A program made the translations under genes and the position numbers. Positions 9,572 through 21,201 of a DNA stretch of 64,000 bases are shown in pieces; the first letter of the stretch is position 1, and the number at the start of each line of letters is the position of its first letter. This DNA comes from Amorphophallus konjac. Lineage: Eukaryota; Streptophyta; Magnoliopsida; Alismatales; Araceae. Location: assembly GCA_022559845.1 (NCBI GenBank), contig CM040128.1, forward strand, positions 222,813,643-222,877,642, read 5' to 3'. The notes beneath the pieces are model-generated. The model was given only the letters and a program-made list of their open reading frames with translations, was not told the origin of the DNA and did not search any database.

Positions 9572-11848
9572 TGTAATGTCCCAGGTTTTTTGGACATTTT
9601 TCGGATCTGGATCCGTGAGTTTCGGATCACTTTTGGGGGTCTGGGAGCTTGTTTTGTGGTTTACACGTGTTTTTCCCTGATGGACCTGCGGAACGCCATA
9701 GCGGGCGAACCGTTGCGTTCTCCTCCTCCGGGACTGTACCAGTGTGTTGAGCGTGTTTCGAGGAACGTGGAAATGATTTTTTCTAAGTTTTTGTATTTTT
9801 GGCATTTTTTAGATTATCTATATATAACCCATTTATTTTTCCCCCTTTTTCTTTTTCTTTTCCTCCTTCTTCTTCCTCCTTCCCGTGAGCGCACCGCGGC
9901 ATCCCCCTCTCTCCCGTTTGGGCATTCCGGCGCCCCTACCTCCTCCGGTGACGGACGGCGGGCTTCGGCGGCGGCGTGGTGACGACGGTGGAGGCGAGAG
10001 GAATGCGGCGGTACCATTTTCACAGTGTGGGAGAGGAGTTCTTGTTCGGCCAAGGTTTGGAGATCGACGGCGATCCGACAGGTTTCGGCCTTCCTTGAGG
10101 TAGGGGGACGGATCCTTAACCTCTTTACTACTTTCCCCTTGATTTGTAGGCCGTGGGAACGTCGAGAGGGGCGTTTTTGAGCCGGGAGGGTCAAAATCCA
10201 TGTGTTGGTGTCGAGCACCGGATCTCCCATTTTGTGAGGTTTTTGATCGATCTAAGGGTATAGAATCATGCTAGGAGGGTTGGGGAGGGATTCCCATTTG
10301 TTTCCCCATCATCGGGTGATGATCGGGGCGTGGATGGCACTTTTTTGGGTTTCCCGCCGGTTTCGCGCTCGGGTGTGCCTTGCGGCCTTAACAGGGACCG
10401 CTTGGCTCCTTTAGCGGTCTCAGGGGGACCGCTAGGCGGTTTTGAACGTCGGTAGGTCTTAGCTGTCCTCCCGGGAGTGCTAGGGTCAGGGTGGCGGTCA
10501 CGCGATAGACCGCTACCCTTGGGTTAGCGGTCGTCAGACGACTATTTTCCCCGTTTGATCGAGCACCCTTGGGGTGCTTAATTATGACCATTGGGGTTCA
10601 CGTGCTACCTAACAGTCATGGGATGACCGTTTCTGGCTGCCTTGCGGTCCAAAGAGGATCACTAGGCTGGGGTTAGCGGTCTGGCGATAGACTGTTTGGC
10701 TCCTCACGGCCCATTCCCTTGCGGTCACCATGTGACCGCTTGGCTTCACCTTGCGGTCAAGAAGAGGATAGCTAGGCCCCATTGATGTCCAGAGAGGACC
10801 ACAAGGCTGAGGGGCAGTTCTATGAGGACCACCACTCGGTTTCCTTTCAATCGGGGGTCTTCATAAGTTGAGTCTTACCTCCAGTGACACGTCCACTAGT
10901 CGTAGCCTTCTTACGGCACGCATGTGCTGACCCACCCGGGAGTGGTGAAGCGGCTTATCCGAGAGAGACGATTTTTAAGCTGGTTTCCGTAGGGCCCCTT
11001 GCCTTTGCAGCCCGAGTCTGGCTGGGGGGAAAACTTGCTAGAGGACCCGACCTAGAGTAGTTGGTTTGTGTGTGCACACGTAGTTAGGGGCAGAGGACCC
11101 GCACTGACGAGCACGACCCCAGCTAGTCCTTGTTCTGAGTTCCTGGTTACTTGTACGGTATCTCAATCTCTGCCTGGGGCGTAGTAGCGAGATACCTGAG
11201 GCTGCAGACTAAGTCGTCAGTGGACGCATCCGGCCTTGCTTCTAGTGGGTGGTGCTCCTGTCTCCTGGCAGATATAGACTTGTTTTCCCGCAGGTTCCAG
11301 GTCAATTTTTTTAGGTACGGTTAGCGGTAGAGAGCTTTCTCGTTTATTTATTATTGCTTGTTGCTTCCACCGTACTTTCATTAGGTAGCATGACTTTCCG
11401 TGCTTGTTCGTGTCTTTTCATCTTATTTTCCTCGTTGTGCGGTGGGGGTCCGAGGGATCCCTACTGGGCCAATGAAATGAGGCTCACTTTTGTGTTTTCA
11501 GGTGAGGCGGGGTCGTCAAGAGGCGCGATGGAGTTTCAGCATGGTTCTAGTAGCCAGGGTTAGTCGCCAGTTTGCTAGAGTCGGGGTATGTCCCGTGTAC
11601 TTGTACTTTTCTTTCTGTTAGCTGTACTTAATTTGGACATGAGATACACTAGACCATGCAGCAGTTTAATTATTTAATTTATTCTATGCATTTTATTTAA
11701 ATCATTATGCTATCTCTGCGGTTATTTCAGCTTCTCTTGTACTCCCACACCATTCCTTTAACCCTTCCGAGTCTTCGGGCTCGTAGGTATGGGCCGGGGT
11801 TCGAGTCGCGCTGGTTCCTTTCCGGTACTCGGATCCCTAGTCGTTACA
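9572..11848 (+). repeat. 5' LTR of the old Tekay element
   Basis: 2277 bp, the same length as its partner at 46482. TATATATAA at about 9819-9827 is the likely promoter, followed by a CT-rich leader. About a dozen GCGGTC/GACCGC imperfect palindromes lie at about 10380-10830. GAG|GTAGGG (about 10100) and TTTTCAG|GTGAGG (about 11501) resemble splice sites and recur in the young Tekay LTR. Short ORFs in this LTR are not genes. Confidence 0.93.
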
Positions 11849-11999
11849 GTTGGTATTGGAGTGAGGTTGTGGAGATACATAAGAACCTGAAATGATTGCA
11901 GTGGTCCAGAAGGTCCATGAATGTCATGTACAGTCGGCGACTGGCGTAGGGCTTCGTGTGTTTTATTAATTCTGCCATTTATTTTGTTAACAGGAGGTT

Positions 12000-12430
12000 A
12001 TGGCGCCCAGGAGAGCAACGTGTTCCCAGCAGGGAGAGTCAGGTGCAGGGGGCCAGAAGGGTAGTGCAAGTCAGTCGTGGATGGGTTTTAGCCAGCCGAT
12101 GGATGTGCAGCAGCAGAGTACCATCCAGCCTTTAGTAGGTGCTTCAAGGGCATCTCCGTCTGTGGCATCAACGGCAGATTCATCATCCATTGGATCAAAG
12201 CTCAAGAAGCTGTTTAAGGAATTGGGTTTATCAGGAGGCGTCAGGATCACAAGGAGTCGAGGCAGCAGTCACCGAGCAGCGTTCAGCAGTCGTCTTATCA
12301 GCGTCAGGGTTTGGTGAGTGGCTCTCGGGGCGGGTGTCCTCAGTGTGGCGAATCTCATCCAAGCAGATAGTGCTCGACGCCCGTGATTTGCTTCAGGTGT
12401 GACCAGCCAGGGCACATGGCACGTGACTGT
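12000..12430 (+). pseudogene. Gag remnant of the old Tekay element (capsid core deleted)
   Basis: Opens with ATGGCGCCCAGGAG, matching the probable gag start of the intact element (36636), then jumps to the glutamine-rich segment that precedes the zinc knuckle. About 225 residues of capsid core are missing compared with the intact copy. Frameshifts follow, and a CCHC zinc knuckle ([14 protein letters not shown]) is still readable at about 12388-12429 in another frame. An acceptor-like TTAACAG precedes the ATG. Confidence 0.8.
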
Positions 12431-12538
12431 CCGTAAGGACTGCATCAGCCGCACGAGTTTCAGTAGCAGTAGCAATTCCAACCCCAGCAGATGCCATCGC
12501 AGCCGTAGCAGTACCAGCAGTAGGGTCAGTTTTCTCAG

Positions 12539-12958
12539 TTGACTCGGTCAGCTACCGTAGGGAGGCAGAGATCCCGAGGCAGAGTTACTCACATGACCAG
12601 AGCAGAGGTTGAGGCATCGCAGTTGGTGGATGGTACTATTCCGATTTTGGGTTATGCAGCTCGAGTTTTGTTCGATTCTAATTCATCTCATTCGTTCATT
12701 TTCGAGGATTTTGCTCAGAGTGTTGAGGACCCAGTGGCCGAGATGTCCTGTGATTTGGTGGTAGAGTTACCTACCGGTGACTTCATGATCACCCCGTATT
12801 GTTTCGAGAAGGTGCCTGTGTGGGTGGAAGGGCAGAACTTACCGTCCAGGCTTTATACATTGCCGCTTCAGGACTTTGATGTGATTTTGGGCATGGATTG
12901 GCTGGAGACCCATCATGCCATGGTGGATTATGGCTTGAAGAAGGTCTACTTCCGGTAG
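12539..12958 (+). pseudogene. Retropepsin (protease) remnant of the old Tekay element
   Basis: 139 codons matching the protease region of the intact polyprotein. Aspartic protease would process Gag-Pol. The catalytic loop reads LFDSNSSHSFI, where the intact copy has [11 protein letters not shown]: the conserved Gly after Asp-Ser is Asn, which should disable the enzyme. The frame ends at a premature TAG. Weak homology to the protease-RT linker continues to 13209, where the copia element is inserted. Confidence 0.85.
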
Positions 12959-13209
12959 CTTCGTGGACCCACCTTCTATTTTTAAGGTATCCGGTCCCCC
13001 TCCTCCCGTTTTCTTATTTCGGCTATTAGGGCTCGTCGATTGCTCGATGCGGGTTGTCAAGGTTTTCTCGCTTCTTGGTTTTGGTCGATCAGCAGTGTCC
13101 GGATGTGGAGGACATTCCGGTTGTGTGTGAGTTTTCTGATGTTTTTCCCGAGGAATTGCCAGGGTTGCCACCGCAGTGAGAGATTGATTTCGTGATTAAG
13201 GTGGTACCT

Positions 13210-15992
13210 GTTGGGTTCGGTGCAAGTATTCAGAGGGGGGGTGAATGAATATGGCCTATAAAAACTTTCACCCAGTAAAGATTTCGCTCAATTAAAATCT
13301 AATGCTCACTAAAAATGCTAGTTCGCAAACTGAACAACCTTGAAGGCTAATGGGCAGTTGCGGAACTGAAACAAACACACAGTGAGATCACTAGAGTGCT
13401 AACAAGACAAATTTAGCCAATCAGAAAATTAATTAACTCTTCTGCTCAACCAGAAGCCAAACACATGGAGCGCCCCTATGCAATCATCTAGCGGAGGCAC
13501 ACATAGACAAATCAAACCACAATGCACAAGGGGTTTTTTAGGTGGTTCAGTCCAGCAGACCTACATCCACCCCGCACTCAAACCGAGTGTGGATTCCGCT
13601 GACTCACAGCTTGAACAGCTGGGCATCACAGCTTGCCTTACAACCGCTGGGCAACACAACTTGCCGTCCGAGGAATCCTCCTCGCCCCGCTGAGCAACAC
13701 AGCTTGCTGTCCAGTGGACTCCTCCACTGCAAACCGCTGGGCAATACAGCTTAGCCGTCCAGAGGCAGCACCTCTGCAATCCGCTGACTAACAGCTTGAC
13801 AAAGGAAGTTCAAAAGAAAACAAAAGATGGGAGTAAACAACATCGGAAAGCTGTAAGCACTAAGCACAGAATATGGCTCTTAAAGAGCTGACTGGAGTGG
13901 ATCTGATCTAACTTCCAGCAAGAATAGATCTCCCTCGATCTCACTCTCTTTCTTCACTCTCTCTCTTCTCAACTCCTTCACGTCTGCTTCTCTCCTCTCT
14001 TCTTTCTCTTCACACTTTGCTCGAGCTCTCTATCTCTCACTTTTTCTCTTCTACTTCTTCTCTCTTTCTTTTCTTCTTCTTCTGCTGGATCGTGGAAGCT
14101 CTCTCTCCTTCTAATTCTTCTCTCAGCTTCTGCTCCCTGGCTTCGATCATGATCAACCTCCATCTGAAGACGAAGGCTCCATTATATACCAGCAGCAGCA
14201 GCAGCAGCAGGGCGCGTGTGGCTTCCACAGTTCCCGCCCTAAGAATTCGGACCACGTGGCAGCATCAGCAGGCTGTCAGTACACGTGTCCTCATCTAGGC
14301 ACTCTCCTTATCCTCGGATCACGTGCCCAGCACCAGTACGCTCAGCAACTGGAGTTAGATGGCGTCAACCTACTTGCTCCAAGGAGTTGACGCAGCCTTC
14401 AGAGATACTTTATCAGCAAAGCTCAAGTCTGCTGCGTTGACGCTTCCAACCCGCAGCGTTGACGCATCAGAGTAATCCAGTAAGCTTCTTTCTTGATTGA
14501 TTGAACTACATCGTCCACGCCACTTGATCAAGGCGTTGACGCATTGGTGTCCAGTGATCATTGTCTTCAGTATATAAGCGTGCTGCATCGACGCTACTAG
14601 CCCATAGCGTTGACGCAGTGGTGTTCCAGCAGCTAATACTTTAGCTTGTTTGCTTGCTGCGTGGACGCTACCAGGCCGTGGCATTGACGCACTGCAGTAT
14701 TCCAGTGAGCTATGGACTCTGCCTCATTAACTACTGCGTCGACGCTGCTGTAGCATGGAGTTGACGCAGCCAGGTGAAGCTCTGAAATCCTCTTCAACTG
14801 AAGCGTGGACGCATTGAACTCCCAGCGTCGACCCTGTTCTTCATTGGTGTCATCATCTGAAGACAGTGTATAGACTTTAGAACTGGTGCACGATGTACAT
14901 ACTTCATGATACTCGTCCAATGTATATACTTAGCTGAACAAGACACACAATGTATAGACTTGCAGCCATGAACAAATGCAATGTATAGACTCTTCAATCG
15001 ACAGGCAGACAATGTATATACTTGCTCAACCTGAATCAATGTCTAGACTTCAGCTCAAGGCCAGTGTATAGACTTCAAGCTTCAGAAACAAATGTACAGA
15101 CTTCACTTAAGAAACGTATGGAAAGACCCCAGTGTATAGACTTTGCCTTGAACGAAGGTCAGTGATGAGTGTATAGACTTTCACGATGTGTAGACTTGGA
15201 TACGTGAAAGCTACAGTGAAGGAATGTATACACTTGACCAAAGCAAGGGCAAATCGAGTGTACAGACTTCATGCCATGAGACGCTGAGCAAGACGCTCCA
15301 ATGAATAGACTTTGGCTAATGCATGAAGACAGACGCTGTATGGACTTGGGTAGCGTGAGACGCTGGAAGAGACAGTCCAATGTATGGACTTTAACTCATG
15401 CGACCAAAGCATCAATGCAATGTGCAAACTTCGCCTGAGACAGTGCATGAGACGGACGATGTATAGACTTCAGCAACAATGCATGACTTGTATAGACTTG
15501 TGTTCTCAACGAAACACAAACACAACACAATGTATAGACTATGCTGAGTGTCTAGACTTGTGAGATGCATAGAACACACATGAGGCTGTATAGACTTGGA
15601 AACCAATGCACACGGCTGACAGACATGAAGTGAACTTGAATGAACATGATGTATAGACTTTGGACTCCAAGGGCAATGTATGGACTTTCATATGAAAGGC
15701 TGTACAGACTTTGAAGTCTGGGGGCGCCGACGCATGATGCATGAGACACACTTGCTGCGTTGACACTGCATGACTTGCGAAATGCATAGAACATACAGAG
15801 GCTGCAATGCACCGATCTTAATTCAAGCACAAAACACTTGATGCACTCTCATGCATTCTCCATAGAATATATCAGTTAAACACATGCATTCTTCCACAGA
15901 ATAGGTCAGATATATTCAAAACAATGTGATGACTCATTCATGTTGCTATCATTAAAACACCACATCATCAACAAGACACAGGGGGCACAACA
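13210..15992 (-). repeat. 3' LTR of the gag-only copia element
   Basis: 2783 bp. In the element sense the U3 begins at 15992. It contains about 27 copies of a TGTATAGACTT-like motif (14865-15712) and GCGTCGACGC-type palindromes (about 14360-14830). TATATAA on the minus strand at about 14178-14172 is the probable TATA box, flanked by a CAG-repeat tract (about 14190-14208). R/U5 contains a GA-rich leader (CT-rich on the plus strand, 13926-14092). It differs from the right LTR at about 2 % of sites. Confidence 0.92.
14865..15712 (-). repeat. Array of about 27 TGTATAGACTT-like motifs in U3
   Basis: AATGTATAGACTT and close variants recur at irregular spacing, averaging about 32 bp, with unrelated spacers between. 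The array is duplicated in the other LTR at about 32243-33092. Lying upstream of the TATA box, it looks like a cluster of protein-binding sites. It is not a CRISPR array: repeats are short and variable and spacers are not uniform. Confidence 0.85.
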
Positions 15993-18424
15993 ATCTCCCC
16001 CTTTTTGATGATGGCAACATAATGAGTCACACTGACTCATCAAACTATTCTCCCCCTTTGACATAATCAAAAAGAAGGGAAATTGTTTGATAGTCAAATA
16101 CAATGCACAGAAAAGCACATAAATGCAGAGTGTGAGTCATGGTTCATTAAAATGAAGATCTCCCTTATGACAATGAAACAACTCTCTCCCTATCAACATG
16201 CAGGCTTGACTACTCTTCCCTTAGATGCAAAGAAACCATAACTTCCCTTGAAGCACAGGAATGAACTCTGGTTATCCAATGAATCAAGCTAAATTCTGCC
16301 ATTACAGAATCAGAACTTATGGCAGAATAAGATGGAAGATTCCAACAGTGTGGAGAGTACAGAGATTGGTGATGGAAGATTCCAACAATATCACAAGATA
16401 TCTCAATGAATAATCAGACTGAATCTGATCAGGCTATCTGGAAAATCTGATCATGAGGGATTTTAATGCATACATCACTTCAATAAGTCTTAAAAGATGT
16501 AGACTCTTCTATCATAAAGGGTTATGAAGTGGCAACTTAACCAATCTGATTTAATTTTGATGTATACCAAATTCGTCAAATTAAACTCAATACTCATATC
16601 TGAATCCAAGTTTTAATAAAGGTGAACCAAATATTCAGATAACACCCAAAATCAATCATCTTTTATCTTACACATATGATCTCAATAGCACCTTTGAAAG
16701 ATACACAGATTAGTACAGAAGTTAAACACTTTTCAAGAACATGAGTTGACAGATTTTTCAAGATAATTTCATTTGAAGCACATTATTTCTTTCCTGAGCA
16801 ATTTAAGTTGATCAACACCTTTTTACATGAGGCACAACAAGTCTTAGTTGAAGTGACCCAGTTACTCAGTGTGATAACTGGCATTGCCTCTCACTTTGAG
16901 AGCAGAGTTAGCAATATGAGTGTCTTTTTACATGAGAAGACACCTTTATCAGAGGCCAGACTCCCCAGCTACTCAACACAAATAAGCTATTGCTCTGTCA
17001 GGTTTTGTTTCACTAAATTTTTATCAGAGATAACTATGGCACCTCATGACATGAGTTACTTTATTTCATTGATAAAGAACTCAGTTTTCTCAGTGACCGA
17101 GTCATTGCTCTGACTTCACAATTTTTTCATTTAGTCAACATTTTTCAAATAACAACGATACACACTCTATGTATCTTAACCAAAGTAGCTCTGAAATCAA
17201 ATTTTCAGATATCTGATGAGAAAGTCTAAGGTTTACATGACACATATGGTTAAAGTTTATTAAACCTTATCATTCAGATACTTTCAATTCATTTAAGTAC
17301 AAATCTGAGAATACATTAATCTTGTATCAGTCTGATTCAGTGATAATTCTTAAACCTATATGATAGAAATTTCTACAATGTTCTCAGACTAAATTGCATA
17401 ACATGCAGCTTTAAGTTCCTCAGATCAGAAAAATAAGTTTAGCTGACCAACAAATCAATAGTAGAGCCAATTCAGTCACACCAGCTGAGAGGAGTGTGAA
17501 AGGTGAGTATAGGCTGGAATTTAGACAGATAGTATCATGAAGGGAGTTGAAAGAAACTCTTCTTTAACAACTCAACAAATAGAAGGCAGAATCCTTTTTC
17601 AAGAGAGAGAAATATGACATCAAATGAGAGTTGATCAATTTTTAGACAAGAGGTGTTCAAGATGTGACAAACAAAACACCAATTCTGAGTGCTCCCCCTG
17701 TCTAGATGCAATTAAATTTCTTTTCAGGTTTTTCAACTCCACTACACTTCATATGCAACATTAGTCAAACTCCCCCTGACAAAGTGAATGAAATATAATT
17801 AATGAACTGCTCATGATTTTAGAATATGCTCAAGAAGAATAAATGCTTTGTTCAATCAGAGAGAGAATTTATCAAATGCATCATTTTCATTTCAAATTTT
17901 TCATCATATGATGCAAAGCAGCCCTATTATGTATTGAAAAACATGCAGTCTACGACAATGGGCAAATGACAGTCATGCAAATGATGTATGCAAGTACTAG
18001 ACACATGCATTGACTGTATGCACTAACTGACCCGTTCAAGCTCAGTCCAAGTATGTAATCAAGCATGCAATGCATTGACACCAGACACATGCATTGACTC
18101 TAAAAATGATTGTGCAGAGCATCTATCAGCCTATTTATTCAGTGCAATAATCAGTGAGAGAAGAGCATCAGATATATGCAAGGTAAAACTCAATAGCTGA
18201 GTCTGGAATGCAGACTGATCAGCTAGACATGAAGAGATCATCAACAATCAATCAAGCAAATCAATATGAAACTCACAATTTTCATGCTCACAATTTCAGA
18301 TAATGGAATTTAAGCATAGAGTTTTGGAACTGACCTGAATTGTGTTATCATGGGATTTTCATCCTTGAGTGCCTTGGTTAACCCCTTTTATTTCTCCCAC
18401 CAAGGCACACCTGCAACATATCAA
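15993..18424 (-). other. 3' non-coding region of the gag-only copia element, with several polypurine tracts
   Basis: No convincing ORF on either strand; the 101-codon plus-strand ORF at 16808 is antisense and unlike any family I know. The polypurine tract next to the LTR (reverse complement of TCTCCCCCTTTTT, about 15994) has further copies near 16050, 17692 and 17770. Repeated polypurine-like tracts are a described Sirevirus feature. Confidence 0.7.
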
Positions 18425-20407
18425 TCAATATGATCTTGCAGGAACCCAAGAAGTCTTGGGTCCTGGATTAACAGTGACATTCCTAGCAGGTATGGTAACC
18501 AACTTCTGTGCATGAAGGTCATCAATTCTCATCACATGACAATCATTCATTGAATGACCTATCTGACCATAGTAGTGGCATGATGCAGCAGTTCTGAAAT
18601 TTATTTTGTGCACATTCCTATGAGCAGGAGTTCTAAATGCATATGTATGGAAATTTTCGTTAATAGAATTGAAATTCTGTTTACCAAAACTAGTCTGGCT
18701 TTGGTATCCTGCCAGCCAAAATTTTACAGATTTAAAATTAAGTCTACTTTCCTGAGCATGCCAACAGTCCTTGACTGTGTGGCCATGCCTCCCACATTCG
18801 AAGTACCTTGGATGCTTACCTCTGGACCCAAGGTTATTTCTATCAAAAGCATTTTTATTAACATGGAAATTAACAAATTCAGAATTGAATCTCTTTCTCG
18901 GATTCTGCCAACATTGAGCAGCAATGTGGCCAACCTTCTCACAACAAAAACAATTCAGATTCTTTCTCCTAGAATCATGATTTCTAGCATGAAATTCTTT
19001 AACATTCAGATTACCCTTTTTCTGATCAGACAGAACTTTTCTAGCATGCCTTCTGTCATCTTGTTTCATCACAAAACACTCACTCATAAAGTGTCCATGC
19101 TTACCACAATACTGACAAGAACAAGAACCATTAGATTTATTTAAAACATGGCACTTATCAGATGAGTTTTTGGCATGCAGATAGTTCCTTTGAGTTTTTT
19201 GGATTTTCTGATTTTTATTTCGTTTTTGAATTTCATGAGCAGTAGCTTCTTTCAATGATTTATTTGAGGGACCAGCTACTTTAGAACTCGGCACAAATGT
19301 GGTGTATAGCAGGTTCCTAATACCATTCTTAATTCCAAAGCTACTTTCCACCTTTTCACTTTGACTACTCACTTCATCTTCCAGAAACATGTTCATCTTG
19401 CCTTTATCCTTGGCCAACTTAAATGAAGTACTATTCAGCTCAGTAATTTTATTTTTCAAGGAAATTATAAGATTTTCTGAATCAACTTTCTCCTTCTCAT
19501 ACCTAGCCAGTTTTTCTTTTAACAAACAAAGTTCTTTTTCCAAATCAGCTGTGTGTATTACAAAGCTAGTAATTTCTTCGTCACTGCAATTGATATACTC
19601 TTTCAAAACAGATTTTTCTTTTTCAATTGTCACCCATCTTTCAGAGAAAACAGTATTCAGAACCATCAACTTTTTATTTTGATCTTTCAAGTGGACATTT
19701 TCTTCCTTTAGAGATTTGATTTGTTCCTTTTGAAAACTGTCATCAGAATCAAAATCATTAATCATGTCTTCGAGAATGGCACATGCTTTACAAGAATTAT
19801 CTTCACTGATGAGTTTGTTTCTAAGATCTTCATTCTCAGATTTCAACTTGTTCAACTCATCTTTTTCTTTATTCATGTGAGATTTCAAGTTTTCATTTTC
19901 AGCTTTCAGACTTCTAACCTCGTGCAACATTTCTTTTCTTATTTTTCCCTTTTCAGATTTCAGTCTATCATATTTATTCAATAAATGCTCATTCAATTCA
20001 ATCATATTTTCCAGAGAAAAATTATTAGTATCAGAGTTTACCTGTGACGAAGTGTCCTCCTCATAATCTTCGTCTTCTTCTGTTGCCATGAGACAATTCA
20101 CTTTATCTTGGGTTCTGCTGCTTGCTATCATCTCGACCACTTCGGAGGCACTGCAGCAATGAACTACATATGGAAACTTGTCAGTGTTTATGGCCCTTTG
20201 AGTTAGCTCCAGGGCCTTATGATTATCAGAGAATTTTTGTCTGTCTGAAGTTTTCCATAAGGATTCATCCTTTGGAACTTTATAGGAACTGTGTGCAATG
20301 ACTATCCACAGATCTGGATTAGTTTGCATCACATATTCTCTGAACTGATTAAACCAATTGTAGAAACCCGAACCTTCAAACTTCGGAGGATCAACAATGA
20401 GTTCCAT
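18425..20407 (-). CDS. Gag of a Sirevirus-like copia element, full-length ORF
   Basis: 660 codons, uninterrupted. The N-terminus (residues 1-60, with FEGSGFYNWF) is the copia gag head, and residues about 140-365 form a long heptad-rich coiled coil. Four zinc-knuckle blocks follow, at about 431 (CQYCGKHGHFMSEC), 484 (CFCCEKVGHIAAQC), 532 (YFECGRHGHTVKDC) and 609 (CHYYGQIGHSMNDC). The third lacks its first Cys and the fourth its second, so probably only two bind zinc. The C-terminus (GPKTSWVP) resembles the end of the other Sirevirus gag in this window (60974). The ATG at 20407 lies about 180 nt inside the primer site, as expected. It would form particles for RNA supplied by itself or relatives; no pol is encoded. 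Confidence 0.9.
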   Translation of the reverse strand: MELIVDPPKFEGSGFYNWFNQFREYVMQTNPDLWIVIAHSSYKVPKDESLWKTSDRQKFSDNHKALELTQRAINTDKFPYVVHCCSASEVVEMIASSRTQDKVNCLMATEEDEDYEEDTSSQVNSDTNNFSLENMIELNEHLLNKYDRLKSEKGKIRKEMLHEVRSLKAENENLKSHMNKEKDELNKLKSENEDLRNKLISEDNSCKACAILEDMINDFDSDDSFQKEQIKSLKEENVHLKDQNKKLMVLNTVFSERWVTIEKEKSVLKEYINCSDEEITSFVIHTADLEKELCLLKEKLARYEKEKVDSENLIISLKNKITELNSTSFKLAKDKGKMNMFLEDEVSSQSEKVESSFGIKNGIRNLLYTTFVPSSKVAGPSNKSLKEATAHEIQKRNKNQKIQKTQRNYLHAKNSSDKCHVLNKSNGSCSCQYCGKHGHFMSECFVMKQDDRRHARKVLSDQKKGNLNVKEFHARNHDSRRKNLNCFCCEKVGHIAAQCWQNPRKRFNSEFVNFHVNKNAFDRNNLGSRGKHPRYFECGRHGHTVKDCWHAQESRLNFKSVKFWLAGYQSQTSFGKQNFNSINENFHTYAFRTPAHRNVHKINFRTAASCHYYGQIGHSMNDCHVMRIDDLHAQKLVTIPARNVTVNPGPKTSWVPARSY

Positions 20408-20588
20408 GCTTTAGACAGAATAAGAGTTCTAGGAAGAACACTAATCAAGCACAATGAATCAACTCAAGTAACACCAAAAACAAATGAGCAAAGCAAAGCA
20501 CAAGTCAATGAAGCAACACACGATTTCAAAAGACCCACTCTGAAATGCACTAAACACTAGCAGGATCCTCTGCAGATTGTTAGATCTG

Positions 20589-20617
20589 ATAGATCAGAGA
20601 CCTGCTCTGATACCAAT
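20589..20617 (-). other. tRNA-Met primer-binding site of the copia element
   Basis: The plus strand reads GCTCTGATACCA ending a few bases before the LTR start at 20618; its reverse complement TGGTATCAGAGC pairs with the 3' end of initiator tRNA-Met. This fixes the minus orientation. Confidence 0.9.
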
Positions 20618-21201
20618 TGTTGGGTTCGGTGCAAGTATTCAGAGGGGGGGTGAATGAATATGGCCTATAAAAACTTTCACCCAGTAAAGATTTCGCTCAA
20701 TTAAAATCTAATGCTCACTAAAAATGCTAGTTCGCAAACTGAACAACCTTGAAGGCTAATGGGCAGTTGCGGAACTGAAACAAACACACAGTGAGATCAC
20801 TAGAGTGCTAACAAGACAAATTTAGCCAATCAAAAAACTAATTAACTCTTCTGCTCAACCAGAAGCCAAACACATGGAGCGCCCCTATGCAATCATCTAG
20901 CGGAAGCACATATAGACAAATCAAACCACAATGCACAAGGGGTTTTTTAGGTGGTTCGGTCCAGCAGACCTACATCCACCCCACACTCAAACCGAGTGTG
21001 GATTCCGCTGACTCACAGCTTGAACAGCTGGGCATCACAGTTTGCCTTACAACTGCTGGGCAACACAGCTTGCCGTCTGAGAAATCCTCCTCGCCCCGCT
21101 GAGCAACACAGCTTGCTGTCCAGTGGACTCCTCCACTGCAAACCGCTGGGCAATACAGCTTAGCAGTCCAGAGGCAGCACCTCTGCAATCCGCTGACTAA
21201 C

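Noticed and set aside
14865..15712. CRISPR-like array
   Set aside because: Motifs are about 11 bp, variable and unevenly spaced, in a plant LTR, with no cas genes.
16808..17113. 101-codon plus-strand ORF inside the gag-only copia element
   Set aside because: Antisense to the element, no family resemblance, in a non-coding tail with internal short repeats.
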